Shown piece after piece: positions 42,112 to 50,386 of a stretch of 64,000 nt of DNA. The position numbers and the translations under genes are program-made. How positions within the stretch are numbered: the stretch's first letter is position 1; each line of letters starts with the position of its first letter. The notes beneath the pieces are model-generated. The model saw only the letters and a list, made by a program, of their open reading frames with translations. It was not told the DNA's origin and did not search any database. Source of the DNA: JACVRW01 sp963728495 (GTDB taxonomy: Bacteria > Actinomycetota > Thermoleophilia > Solirubrobacterales > Thermoleophilaceae); contig CAVSKI010000001.1 in the NCBI GenBank assembly GCA_963728495.1, positions 62,001-126,000 on the forward strand, in the 5' to 3' direction.

Positions 42112-44001
42112 GTGGCGGTCGCGGGCGGAAAGAGGCAGCGGCGAACGGGGCTCGGGCGGCGCATCGTCAGGCTCTTCAGCCCGTACCGCGGGCGCACCGC
42201 GCTGATCCTCGTCTCCATCGTCGTCACCTCTGCCCTGGGGATCGTCAACCCGCTGCTTATCCAGGTGGTGTTCGACGACGCGCTGTTCCCGCCTGGCGGC
42301 CCGGATCTCGGCCTGCTCTACCCGCTGATCGGCCTGATGGTGGCCATCCCGATCGTGCTCGGGGTGATCGGGGTGGGACAGACCTACCTGACCAACTGGG
42401 TGGGCAACAGCGTGATGCAGGACCTGCGCGACCGTCTCTACGCCCACCTGCAGTCCATGCCGTTGTCCTTCTTCACGGCAACCCGGACCGGCGAAATCCA
42501 GTCGCGGCTGGCCAACGACGTGGGCGGGGTGCAGACCGTCGTCACCAGCACGGCGTCCTCCATCCTCGCCAACGTCGTCACAGTGGCCAGCAGCCTGGTG
42601 GCCATGGCGGTGCTGTCCTGGGAACTGACGGCGGTCTCCCTGGTGCTGGTGCCGCTGTTCGTGTTGCTCACATATCGCGTCGGCCGGCTGCGGCGCGCTG
42701 TCACGGCGGAGACCCAGGAGTCGATGGCCGAGATGAGCGCTATCACCCAGGAGACGCTGTCGGTGTCCGGGATCCTTCTGTCCAAGGTCTTCGAGCGACG
42801 CCAGGACGAGATCGAGCGATACCGGCGCGCGAACGAGCGCCTGGCGGGGCTGCAGGTGCGCCAGCAGATGACCGGCCAAGGCTTCTTCGCTCTGGTGCAG
42901 GCCTTCTTCGGCATCACTCCGGCGATCATCTACCTGGTTGCCGGGCTGGCTCTCGACAGCGGCAGCGGGCCGCAGATCAGCGCGGGCACCATCGTGGCCT
43001 TCACCACCCTCCAGACGCGGCTCTTCTTCCCCATCGTCCAGCTGCTCCGCGTGTCCGTGGAGATCCAGTCCTCGCTCGCTCTCTTCGAGCGCGTATTCGA
43101 GTACCTCGACCTCGAGCCGGACATCGTGGATGCCCCGGACGCCATCGAGCTGCGCCCGGAGAGCGTGCGGGGCCGAGTGGCGTTGCGCTCGGTGTCGTTC
43201 GCCTACCCCCAGTCGGGCGACGCCAACGGCGATGGGGCCGGACCGGCCCGCCTGGCGCTCGACAATCTGACGCTCGAGGTCGAGCCCGGTCAGCTGGCCG
43301 CGCTCGTGGGACCCAGCGGAGCGGGCAAGACCACGATCTCCTATCTCGTCCCCCGCCTCTACGACCCCACCTCCGGCAGCGTTGAGATCGACGGGGTGGA
43401 CGCACGCCACATTCAACTCGCGTCACTGGCCCAGATCGTGGGCGTGGTCACCCAGGAGACCTATCTCTTTCACGCCAGCGTGCGCGAGAACCTGCTCTAT
43501 GCGCGGCGCGAAGCCACGGACGACGAGCTGGAGTCCGCCGCCCGGGCGGCACTCATCCACGACCGCATCACCGAGCTGGACGACGGCTACGACACGATGG
43601 TGGGTGAGCGCGGCTACCGGCTCTCGGGCGGCGAGAAGCAGCGCGTCGCGATCGCCCGCGCGATCCTCAAGGATCCTCGCATCCTCATCCTCGACGAGGC
43701 CACCTCCGCCCTCGACACCCGCAGCGAACGGCTGGTCCAGGCGGCCCTCGAGCCGCTCATGGAGGGGCGCACAACCCTGGCCATCGCCCACCGCCTGTCC
43801 ACCATCTTCGCCGCCGATGTGATCTTCGTGATGGAGCGCGGGCGGCTGGCCGAGCGCGGAAGCCACCAAGAGCTGCTCGAGCGCGGCGGCCTCTACAGCC
43901 GCCTGTATCAGGAACAGTTCCACGGCGGGCTGGTGGAAGCCTCGTGCGCCGACGGCGTAGTGCTCTCCGACGGCGGCGTGCTATCGACCGGCGGGGGCTG
44001 A
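42112..44001 (+). CDS. ABC exporter, fused permease-ATPase
   Basis: A 629-residue half-transporter. Six membrane helices span about 25-320 (TALILVSIVVTSALGIVNPL, FFTATRTGEIQSRLANDVGG coupling region). The ATPase has Walker A LVGPSGAGKTTISYLVP, Q-loop VTQETYLFH, signature LSGGEKQRVAIARAIL, Walker B ILILDEATSALD and H-loop AIAHRLST. It resembles MsbA-type multidrug/lipid exporters and would work as a homodimer. A TAGTCT box at 42097-42102 lies 9 nt before the GTG, suggesting a leaderless transcript. The cargo is unknown. Confidence 0.92.
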   Translation: MAVAGGKRQRRTGLGRRIVRLFSPYRGRTALILVSIVVTSALGIVNPLLIQVVFDDALFPPGGPDLGLLYPLIGLMVAIPIVLGVIGVGQTYLTNWVGNSVMQDLRDRLYAHLQSMPLSFFTATRTGEIQSRLANDVGGVQTVVTSTASSILANVVTVASSLVAMAVLSWELTAVSLVLVPLFVLLTYRVGRLRRAVTAETQESMAEMSAITQETLSVSGILLSKVFERRQDEIERYRRANERLAGLQVRQQMTGQGFFALVQAFFGITPAIIYLVAGLALDSGSGPQISAGTIVAFTTLQTRLFFPIVQLLRVSVEIQSSLALFERVFEYLDLEPDIVDAPDAIELRPESVRGRVALRSVSFAYPQSGDANGDGAGPARLALDNLTLEVEPGQLAALVGPSGAGKTTISYLVPRLYDPTSGSVEIDGVDARHIQLASLAQIVGVVTQETYLFHASVRENLLYARREATDDELESAARAALIHDRITELDDGYDTMVGERGYRLSGGEKQRVAIARAILKDPRILILDEATSALDTRSERLVQAALEPLMEGRTTLAIAHRLSTIFAADVIFVMERGRLAERGSHQELLERGGLYSRLYQEQFHGGLVEASCADGVVLSDGGVLSTGGG

Positions 44002-44483
44002 CCGAGCCGCCCTCGCAAGGGCGCGAGCCGTACCGCTCGCCGCGGAGGAGACTCCTCAAACGAAGACTGGCCCCGCAGGAATCCCGTGCGCCTCTGAGTC
44101 TGTTGCCTCGGCGCGTTGCTCGCGCCTCGGCTGCCTTTGCTCTCTGGGGGCCGGGATTGATGGCCGCAGGGCCAGTCCCACGAGGCTACTCCTTTCCGGG
44201 CACATAAACGAAGGAGTTGCGCTAGTCGTTTCGCCAGACCCTTCTCACGCTCGCCCGCTTCGTCGACGGCCTCTACTGCCGGCCATCGAGCCATCGCCAG
44301 CTTTCGACCAGGCTGACCAATTCCGCCGTGGCTGACGGTCGCGAGCGCCGCCACGGCCGAGCGCCTGATCGGTGCGGTGCGGGGAAAGGACTAGGCTTGG
44401 GTCCCGAGCCGGTTACGTCAGGCGCTTCATAGCCTCCCGGTTTCAGAACTAAGCGCCACCGAAGGGCCGGCAAATGTCCCAGC
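44002..44483. other. 482-bp stretch without a convincing gene
   Basis: The stretch holds several GC-rich inverted repeats (e.g. around 44110-44140) but no ORF with family signatures on either strand. It is followed by STAS and GGDEF remnants, so it is probably decayed sequence. Confidence 0.5.
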
Positions 44484-44747
44484 ATGGTGCTTCAGTTCCC
44501 AGCCGGCCGGAGATCAGGCACAGCTGCTGATGCTTGACGGAGACTCGACCGGTCAAACGCGGGCGAGTTCGCGCAGGCGCTTGGTGATGCGTTGCTTGCC
44601 GGGAGGCCGCAGGTCATCGTGGACCTCAGGGGGGTCAGCTTCTTGGATCCGACGATGCTGGGTGCGCTGGTGCGCGGCGTCGGCGACGCGGTCGCCCACG
44701 GCGACGAGGTCGCCCTGATCCGACCCAAGGTGTGGCTGCGCACCTGA
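44484..44747 (+). pseudogene. STAS-domain (anti-anti-sigma-like) gene remnant
   Basis: From ATG 44484 a frame starts MVLQFPAGRRSGTAADA and hits TGA. The same frame then continues RRLDRSNAGEFAQALGDALL and VIVDLRGVSFLDPTMLGALV, a STAS core with the phospho-site-like SFLDPT motif, and ends VALIRPKVWLRT. The first beta strands and the last helix of a STAS domain are missing. It is an interrupted, truncated relic of an anti-sigma-antagonist-type gene. Confidence 0.65.
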
Positions 44748-44800
44748 TGCCGGCTGGCTCATCACCTTCGACGCCCGACACTCTGGAGGCGCGGGCTTTG

Positions 44801-45125
44801 TTACCTGGCGCGGGCGGCCCGCAGGTCGCGGTCGGCGCGGTCGATCAGTCCGGTTGACGATTCGTCGCCGGAGAGTTCGCTGAGGCCAAAGCTGATCGAC
44901 CTGACTTCGGTGCTCTGGAGCAGTTCCGTCCGCAGCTGATCTAGGCGCCGCCGCGCCTCGATGAGCGTAACGTCCGGCAAGGCGCAGACGAACTCGTCGC
45001 CGCCGACGCGCACCACCAGATCGTAGGAACGCATATCCGAGTGCCGCTTTGCGCGAAGAAGGGCAGCGAGACGAGCCCACGGTTGCATGGGGTTAACCGT
45101 TCCGTCAGAGTCGGCCGGCAGCGAC
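44801..45125 (-). pseudogene. GGDEF domain (diguanylate cyclase) fragment
   Basis: The minus strand encodes RSYDLVVRVGGDEFVCALPD followed by a helix ARRRLDQLRTELLQ, then SISFGLSELSGDES and ADRDLRAARAR, the C-terminal two-thirds of a GGDEF domain with an intact GGDEF motif. Upstream, the DSDGTVN segment stands where the Mg2+-binding strand should be, but the N-terminal strand, start codon and any sensor domain are missing. It is probably non-functional, but shows that c-di-GMP signalling exists or existed in this lineage. Confidence 0.7.
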
Positions 45126-45179
45126 CCCGAGGGTGGGACGAACCACCGCGGGGCCAGAACCCCAGAAGGAGGACTTGGG

Positions 45180-45440
45180 ATGCCGACAGTGATTGCGTAC
45201 CACGAGATCGATGACCGCGACCATTGGCTCGCCTCACCGAAGCGGGAGGAGTTTTTCGGCCCCCTCGGCATCAGCATCCGAACGTTCCTCGACCCGGAGA
45301 ACCCGAGTCGCGCGGCGGTGCTCGCCGACGTTCCCGACATGGCGGCGTTTCAGACCGCGATGCAGTCCCAGGAAGCCGCCGACGCGATGGCGCATGACGG
45401 CGTTCGGGCCGACACCCTGATCGTGCTCGTCGAGGCGTAG
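45180..45440 (+). CDS. small conserved hypothetical protein (ferredoxin-like fold suspected)
   Basis: An 86-residue protein from ATG 45180 with AAGGAGG 8 nt upstream. It contains VIAYHEIDDRDHWLASPKRE, FFGPLGISIRTFLDP, AVLADVPDMAAFQTAMQS and a terminal TLIVLVEA strand. The pattern resembles dimeric alpha/beta-barrel stress proteins of antibiotic-biosynthesis-monooxygenase size. I recall similar actinobacterial hypotheticals but no function. It is intact between decayed neighbours. Confidence 0.7.
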   Translation: MPTVIAYHEIDDRDHWLASPKREEFFGPLGISIRTFLDPENPSRAAVLADVPDMAAFQTAMQSQEAADAMAHDGVRADTLIVLVEA

Positions 45441-45490
45441 CGCTCGACACTCCTACTTTCAGGCGAAGGAGCCTTCGCTGCTCGACAAGC

Positions 45491-45910
45491 GTGTTTCCCG
45501 GCGTCGAGCTTTCGCCGGGGCCGAACTGCGAGCAACTCGCGCCAGGGAAGCTGGCTGTAGTGGTCCGACACCTCGGCCGCAGGCGGGTCTTCACCCTAGG
45601 TCCGGATCCGTGCAGGAATGTTGACGGCAGATGGGCTGTCAGCGGCCAGGTCATCCCGCCGCTTCGCTTCGCCCGGACCTATTTCCTCTTCCTCGCCGTA
45701 GCTGGCCGGCGGCCGTGGGTCCGTACCTACCAGGTCGGGGTTCTGTGGAACGACACGCGCATCTTCGAGCGCCGGCTTCGCGTGCGTCTACGCACCTATC
45801 GTCCTGCGTGGCGGATCTACGACTACCTCGACCCCGATGAGTTCTACATGACGTGTGCGGGCCAATCTGACGAGGGGCTACCTGCCAGTACACAAAGACA
45901 AGAAGGGTAG
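45491..45910 (+). CDS. hypothetical protein (139 aa)
   Basis: From GTG 45491. The sequence is Arg- and Tyr-rich, with beta-strand-like stretches (LAVVVRHLGRRRVFTLGPDP, FARTYFLFLAVAGRRPWVRT, YQVGVLWNDTRIFERRLRVR) and three cysteines. It has no signal peptide; an immunoglobulin-like extracytoplasmic domain that has lost its N-terminus is possible. No family recognised and the start is uncertain. Confidence 0.45.
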   Translation: MFPGVELSPGPNCEQLAPGKLAVVVRHLGRRRVFTLGPDPCRNVDGRWAVSGQVIPPLRFARTYFLFLAVAGRRPWVRTYQVGVLWNDTRIFERRLRVRLRTYRPAWRIYDYLDPDEFYMTCAGQSDEGLPASTQRQEG

Positions 45911-46022
45911 GGAGTACTGCATCCACCCACCGCGGCGCACGGCGACGTTCCGCGTCTTGCCACCGCGGACCTAGCCGCGACTCGCTCGCCCAGCTGAGCG
46001 CCAGATAGGCAAACCTGCTGAG

Positions 46023-46096
<74 letters not shown>

Positions 46097-46142
46097 TCGG
46101 GTCAGAGAGGGTAGCGGGACTCTGGCCCCTCCAATGGCCAGG

Positions 46143-46231
46143 CGGAGAGGGAGGGATTCGAACCCTCGATGGAGCGTGAACCCCATACTCGCTTAGCAGG
46201 CGAGTGCCTTCAGCCACTCGGCCACCTCTCC
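46143..46231 (-). tRNA. tRNA-Ser (anticodon GCT)
   Basis: A class II tRNA with a long variable arm: acceptor GGAGAGG / CCTCTCC, anticodon stem-loop CTCGC CTGCTAA GCGAG giving GCT, T-arm GAGGGTTCGAATCCCTC. CCA is not encoded. It lies 46 nt upstream of the tRNA-Arg on the same strand. Confidence 0.93.
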
Positions 46232-46282
46232 GCGAGACACCCGATGGTAGCCGCGCGCGGCCGTTGGGCAACATCAGCTTCT

Positions 46283-47137
46283 ATGGCCGACGTTCGCATC
46301 ACCGAGTTCACCGACCCCGGCTGTCCATGGGCTTACAGCGCCGAGCCGTTTCGGCGGCGGCTCAACTGGCTCTACGGCGACGGGATCGAATGGCAGGTGC
46401 GGGTGGTGGTGCTCGCGGAATCGCCGAGCGAGTACGAGCAGCGGGGCTTCGGCACCGGGAAGCAGGCCGCTGCCTTTCGGAAGATCTCGCGTGAGCACGG
46501 CATGCCGATCGACACACGTGAGCGTCCACGCATGGCCGCCACGCTGCCGGCCTGTCGCGCGGTCGTCGCCGCCAGGCGCCATGACCCCGAGCTCATGCCG
46601 CGGCTTCTGCGCCGCCTGCGCGTTCGCCATTTCGCGGGCGAGTTGTTGGACGAGCAGTCCACGGTCGAGCATGCGGCCGGCGACATCGGCCTCGATCCCG
46701 CTCGGCTGGATGAGTGGATGGCGGAGGCCGCCACCGAGCGCGAGCTGCGCGAGGACATGGGGCTCGCGCGTGGGCCCATGCCCGCCGCTCGGGTGCTTGA
46801 CCACAAGCTGGCCAACTGGTCGGGGGGGCGGCGCTACACCTGCCCCAGCTACGAGATCGTGCGCATCGCGGACGGCGTTCGCATCGCGGTTCCAGGCTTC
46901 CAGCCCTTTGGCGTCTACGACGTGATCACCGCCAACCTCCTCCCGGATCGCGATCGCCGCGGCGACCCGGACTCCGTGGAGGAGGTGCTGAGCTGGTGCG
47001 ACACGCCGCTCGCCACCCAGGAGGTCGCCGTGGTCTGCGACATCTCCCACGACGACGCCCGCGAACGGCTCGGGCGGGTCGCCGACGAGCAGCACATGGG
47101 CTACGACGGCTTCTGGACCCTCAACGGACGCGACTAG
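46283..47137 (+). CDS. DsbA-family (FrnE-like) oxidoreductase
   Basis: A 284-residue thioredoxin-fold protein with a DsbA-type helical insertion. The active-site region is FTDPGCPWAYSAEPF, a CPWA variant with a single cysteine in place of CPxC, near residue 14. The C-terminal IAVPGFQPFGVYDVITANLL carries the cis-Pro turn. No signal peptide, so it acts in the cytoplasm. The extra C-terminal segment (ATQEVAVVCDISHDDARERL) is unusual and may bind a partner. ATG 46283 chosen because the fold starts there. Confidence 0.75.
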   Translation: MADVRITEFTDPGCPWAYSAEPFRRRLNWLYGDGIEWQVRVVVLAESPSEYEQRGFGTGKQAAAFRKISREHGMPIDTRERPRMAATLPACRAVVAARRHDPELMPRLLRRLRVRHFAGELLDEQSTVEHAAGDIGLDPARLDEWMAEAATERELREDMGLARGPMPAARVLDHKLANWSGGRRYTCPSYEIVRIADGVRIAVPGFQPFGVYDVITANLLPDRDRRGDPDSVEEVLSWCDTPLATQEVAVVCDISHDDARERLGRVADEQHMGYDGFWTLNGRD

Positions 47138-47742
47138 ACCAGCACGCCCTCCAGGCGCAGCAGGAACTCCTTGCGCTCCACCCCACCGGTGTAGCCGCCC
47201 AGGGCCCCACCCGTGCGCAGCACGCGGTGGCAGGGCACGACGATCGGCATCGGGTTGGAGCCGAGCGAGTTGCCGGCCGCCCGTACGGCGCGCGGGCTCC
47301 CCGCGGCGCTCGCGACCTCGGCGTACGTGGTCGTGTGGCCGAAGCCGACCTCCGCGGTCGCGCGCAGCACCTCGGTGGTGAAGCCTCGGGTGAGGGCCCA
47401 GTCGATGGGCAGGTCGAAGTCGGTGCGCTGTCCCCCGAAGTACTCGTCGAGTTCGCGCCGGACGCCGTCGAGGCGTGCGGGGGCCTCGAGCACGCGCGGG
47501 GAGACCCGGCTAGCCAGGTCTGCGAGCACGCTCTCGTCGTCGCGGAACTGCGAGTAGGAGAGACGCACGAGACCGTGCGGTGTCCCGGCGACCATCAGCG
47601 GGCCGAGCGGGCTGTCGACCGTGGCGTAGGCCACGTCAAGCAGGCCCTCTGCGGCGGCACGTTGAGCCACGGCGTCCGGGGCGCCCGCGTCGGGAAGCCG
47701 GCCGGCGGCAGTGCGCAGGGCGGATTCGATCTTGCTGGTCAT
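47134..47742 (-). CDS. ogt: methylated-DNA--protein-cysteine methyltransferase
   Basis: A 202-residue O6-alkylguanine-DNA alkyltransferase. The DNA-binding HTH region is GFGHTTTYAEVASAAGSPRA, then VRAAGNSLGSNPMPIVVPCHRV with the acceptor cysteine in PCHR, and GYTGGVERKEFLLRLEG. It removes alkyl groups from guanine by suicide transfer. The ATG at 47742 overlaps the stop of the upstream ECF sigma-factor gene (ATGA), so regulator and repair enzyme are translated together. A start at 47751 is also possible. Confidence 0.92.
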   Translation of the reverse strand: MTSKIESALRTAAGRLPDAGAPDAVAQRAAAEGLLDVAYATVDSPLGPLMVAGTPHGLVRLSYSQFRDDESVLADLASRVSPRVLEAPARLDGVRRELDEYFGGQRTDFDLPIDWALTRGFTTEVLRATAEVGFGHTTTYAEVASAAGSPRAVRAAGNSLGSNPMPIVVPCHRVLRTGGALGGYTGGVERKEFLLRLEGVLV

Positions 47743-48209
47743 TGGGTCCATTCCTCTCTGAGTTTCTTCAAGCCTTCGAACACGTTGCGGCGGGCTGCAT
47801 CCTCGGACGACTCGAGGAGGTGGGCGAGCTCGGCGTAGGGCATGCCGAGCACGCTTCGGCAGAACACGGCCGTGCGCTGTTTGGGCGGCAGCGCGCGCAC
47901 GGCGGCCCAAAGTTCGGGATCGCCGTTGTGCGAGGGCTCCGCCGGCGCCGCGGACTCCGCCACCTCCTCCACGGGCACCGCCCGGCGCGAGCGCGAACGG
48001 TGGAGGTCGATCGCCTTGTTTTGGGCAATCCGGAACAGCCACGCGCGCAGGTTGTCGCCACGGCGCAGCTTCGGATAGGCCCGCAGAGCGGCGATCCAGG
48101 TCTCCTGGAAGCAGTCATCCGCCTCGCCGGGGCCGGCACTGGCGGCGCAAAAGCGGTACACGTCCGCGCGGTGCTCGTCGAGGAGAGCCTGAAAGGGCGG
48201 CAGGTTCAC
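47739..48209 (-). CDS. ECF RNA polymerase sigma factor linked to ogt
   Basis: A 156-residue minimal ECF sigma factor. Sigma-2 has VYRFCAASAGPGEADDCFQE and LRAWLFRIAQNKAIDLHRSR, sigma-4 has LPPKQRTAVFCRSVLGMPYA and an HTH ending LKKLREEWTQ. The GTG at 48209 starts the sigma-2 helix. There is no anti-sigma gene beside it. Coupling to ogt suggests control of an alkylation- or stress-response regulon. The L,D-transpeptidase gene ends 35 nt upstream. Confidence 0.88.
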   Translation of the reverse strand: MNLPPFQALLDEHRADVYRFCAASAGPGEADDCFQETWIAALRAYPKLRRGDNLRAWLFRIAQNKAIDLHRSRSRRAVPVEEVAESAAPAEPSHNGDPELWAAVRALPPKQRTAVFCRSVLGMPYAELAHLLESSEDAARRNVFEGLKKLREEWTQ

Positions 48210-48244
48210 AATGTAAGAACGGCGGCCGGCCCGCGCATGTGAGA

Positions 48245-49048
48245 TCAGGCGCGGATGAAGATGGGCGCGCCGAGCGGGATCGTATGGATGAGCCAACGCG
48301 CCTGCTCTGGGTCGGCCCGCATGCAGCCGGAGCTCACCTGCTGTCCGATGTCCGACGCATTGCTGGTCGCGTGCACGGCGAGCCGGTCGCCGCCGGGCCA
48401 GCCGTGGGGCAGGTTGGTCTGGTGGCCGCTGAGGGCGAGCACGCAACAGCCGTAGGGCGAGCTCTGGTCGCTCACGTTGAGCTTGTCGGTGACCGTGAAG
48501 CGTCCCGAGGGCGTGGGGTTGTCGGGCCTGCCCACGCCCACCCCGAGCTTGCGGACCGCCTGGCCGTCCTTCTTCACCACGATGCGGCGCACGGAGAGAT
48601 CCACGTGGAGCGACCAGCGCGAGCAGAGCAGGCGGGCGCGCGAGCTGCGCATCCACGCGATTTCGCCGTTCTCTAGGTCGGCAGCCTGAACGCCCAGCCA
48701 ACCCGGGCGCTGCTTGACCACGCCTAGGATGCGCGGTGAGCCCCACTCGGTCTTCGGGGTCAGCACCAGCCTGCGGCGGCCGCCGGGCTTGCGCAAAAGC
48801 ACGGTCGCCCGTCGCACGTGCGCGCTCTCATGGCAGGGGGTGGTTTCCGGCACGCTGCGGGAGAGAGCGGGCAGCTTTCCGCCGAGTTCAGGGACGAGAG
48901 CGCCGGCCTCGCGCTTGCCATCGCCCTCGCCGGACTGCGTTGCGCGAACCAACCCGGCGGCGCCGAGAACAGCGGCGATACCGAGCACGACCAGCCCGAG
49001 CACCAGCAGGCGCCGGGAGGCATTCGCGGGCTGTTCGGAAGGGCTCAC
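48245..49048 (-). CDS. L,D-transpeptidase family protein with SSGC motif
   Basis: A 267-residue membrane-anchored protein: an N-terminal helix (LLVLGLVVLGIAAVLGAAGL), an SH3-like segment (GWLGVQAADLENGEIAWM), then a YkuD domain with VGVGRPDNPTPSGRFTV, DRLAVHATSNASD and the catalytic cysteine in VSSGCMRADP. The usual SHGC is SSGC here, and the His of the IHG motif is in VHAT. It likely crosslinks peptidoglycan but the changed motif may alter activity. It lies upstream of the sigma-ogt pair on the same strand. Confidence 0.82.
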   Translation of the reverse strand: MSPSEQPANASRRLLVLGLVVLGIAAVLGAAGLVRATQSGEGDGKREAGALVPELGGKLPALSRSVPETTPCHESAHVRRATVLLRKPGGRRRLVLTPKTEWGSPRILGVVKQRPGWLGVQAADLENGEIAWMRSSRARLLCSRWSLHVDLSVRRIVVKKDGQAVRKLGVGVGRPDNPTPSGRFTVTDKLNVSDQSSPYGCCVLALSGHQTNLPHGWPGGDRLAVHATSNASDIGQQVSSGCMRADPEQARWLIHTIPLGAPIFIRA

Positions 49049-49084
49049 GAAGGTCCCGTCAAGCGTAGTGGGCCTTTCCCTCTA

Positions 49085-49114
49085 CTTGACATGTGACTAT
49101 TTAGTCACGTATCC
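49085..49114 (+). promoter_or_regulatory. promoter with embedded ArsR-type operator
   Basis: A -35 TTGACA at 49085-49090 and a -10 TATCCT at 49109-49114 are separated by 18 nt. Between them lies GTGACTA TT TAGTCAC (49092-49107), an inverted repeat with perfect 7-bp arms. The GTG start of the ArsR gene is 8 nt after the -10. Autoregulation by the ArsR protein, which would block polymerase here, is the natural reading. Confidence 0.7.
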
Positions 49115-49122
49115 TTCTCGAC

Positions 49123-49443
49123 GTGACCAATGACGACCGCGTGTTCAAGGCGCTCGCCGACCCAACTCGGCGCTTCCTGCTCGACCGGCTCTTCCAGCGT
49201 GACGGCCGCACGCTGACCGAGTTGGAGTCGGAGCTGGAGATGACGCGCTTCGGCGCGATGAAGCATCTACGCGTGCTCGAGGACGCGGGTCTCGTGGTCG
49301 CACGGCGCTCGGGCCGGGAGAAGCTGCATTTCCTGAACCCGGTGCCGATCCGACTGATTCACGACCGCTGGATCGACAAGTACACCGAGCGCCAGGTATC
49401 GGCGCTCGCCGATCTCAAGAACGAACTGGAGGACAAGCCATGA
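49123..49443 (+). CDS. ArsR-family transcriptional repressor
   Basis: A 106-residue winged-helix protein: FKALADPTRRFLLDRLFQRD, then LTELESELEMTRFGAMKHLR and VLEDAGLVVARRSGREKLHF. There are no metal-binding cysteines, placing it in the metal-independent ArsR group that is typically paired with SRPBCC proteins. The SRPBCC gene begins at its stop (ATGA). It probably represses its own operon through the palindrome at 49092-49107. Confidence 0.92.
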   Translation: MTNDDRVFKALADPTRRFLLDRLFQRDGRTLTELESELEMTRFGAMKHLRVLEDAGLVVARRSGREKLHFLNPVPIRLIHDRWIDKYTERQVSALADLKNELEDKP

Positions 49444-49943
49444 CCACCACCGAGACAGCTCAGACCACCCAGGTGTACCGCGTGTACATCAAGGCCAGCC
49501 CGGAGGCGATCTGGGACGCGATCACCAAGCCCGAATGGACCGAGCGCTACGGCTATGCGGCGCGGGTCGAGTACGAGCTCCGCCCCGGCGGCACCTACCG
49601 AGCGCTGCCGGGCGCGGAGATGGCCGCCGTGGAAGGAGTTCCCGACGTGGTGGTCGACGGCGAGGTGATCGAGGCCGACCCGCCACGCAAGCTGGTGCAA
49701 ACGTGGCGGATGCTCATGGATCCCGAGCTCGAGGCCGAGGGCTTCACCCGCCTCACGCACGAGATCGAGCCCATCGAAGGCGGAGCGACGAAGCTCACGA
49801 TCGTCCACGAGCTGGAGGGCGCGCCGCGGCTGGCCAACCTCGTCTCCGGAGCCCTCGAGGGCACGGGCGCGGGCGGCGGCTGGGCGTGGGTGCTCAGCGA
49901 CCTCAAGTCGCTGCTGGAGACCGGCAAGCCGCTTGCCGGCTGA
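49440..49943 (+). CDS. SRPBCC (AHSA1-type) domain protein
   Basis: A 167-residue START/Bet v1-like protein: VYRVYIKASPEAIWDAITKP, then WTERYGYAARVEYELRPGGT and ADPPRKLVQTWRML. The fold has a hydrophobic ligand pocket. Partnered ArsR-SRPBCC operons are widespread; the ligand is generally unknown. It is translationally coupled to the ArsR gene and followed by a strong hairpin. Confidence 0.88.
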   Translation: MTTTETAQTTQVYRVYIKASPEAIWDAITKPEWTERYGYAARVEYELRPGGTYRALPGAEMAAVEGVPDVVVDGEVIEADPPRKLVQTWRMLMDPELEAEGFTRLTHEIEPIEGGATKLTIVHELEGAPRLANLVSGALEGTGAGGGWAWVLSDLKSLLETGKPLAG

Positions 49944-49950
49944 GTCGGGA

Positions 49951-49985
49951 CGGCGGAGGCTCCCCCGGCTAGGGAGCCTCCGCCG
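49951..49985 (+). terminator. hairpin after the ArsR-SRPBCC operon
   Basis: A perfect 14-bp stem CGGCGGAGGCTCCC / GGGAGCCTCCGCCG with a 7-nt loop, 8 nt after the stop codon. No U-tract follows, as is common for high-GC actinobacterial terminators. Confidence 0.65.
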
Positions 49986-50021
49986 CTCGTTCCGGGTGCT
50001 GCAGGCTCTACTTTCAACCCC

Positions 50022-50386
50022 GTGCGAGCGACCAGCGCAAGGGGGACATCGCAACTACAAGGGCCATCGCCACCTTCACCGAGATGGGCTACGACGTCGC
50101 TATTCCGCTCACCGAGTCGGCCGCCTACGACTTGATCGTTGATGACGGCGACCGGCTTCATCGCGTCCAATGCAAGTACGTTGCGACTCGTGAAGTAGAC
50201 CTCCGGCGGATCCAATCCGATTCGGGCGGGTACGTCGTAAAGCGGGTTCTCCCCGACTCGTACGATTGGCTCTACGTGTTTCGTCCAGACGGTCGGGAGT
50301 ACCTCTACAAGGAATGTCACGTCGGTCGTCGGTCGGTTACTCCGACCGCCAAGCACCTCATCGGAGGGGTGGCAGAGTCCGGTTGA
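50022..50386 (+). pseudogene. PD-(D/E)XK homing-endonuclease-like gene running into tRNA-Ser
   Basis: The frame ending at 50386 encodes KGDIATTRAIATFTEMGYD, VAIPLTESAAYDLIVDD and RLHRVQCKY, the pattern of the group I intron endonuclease family typified by I-Ssp6803I (active Asp in YDL, Gln-x-Lys 13-15 residues later). No in-frame start precedes KGDIA; GTG 50022 is in another frame, and adding one A near 50040 would join them. The acidic residue expected in the first helix appears to be Thr. The last eight codons lie inside the tRNA-Ser gene. Probably decayed; the intact ORF from ATG 50084 would lack the first helix. Confidence 0.6.
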
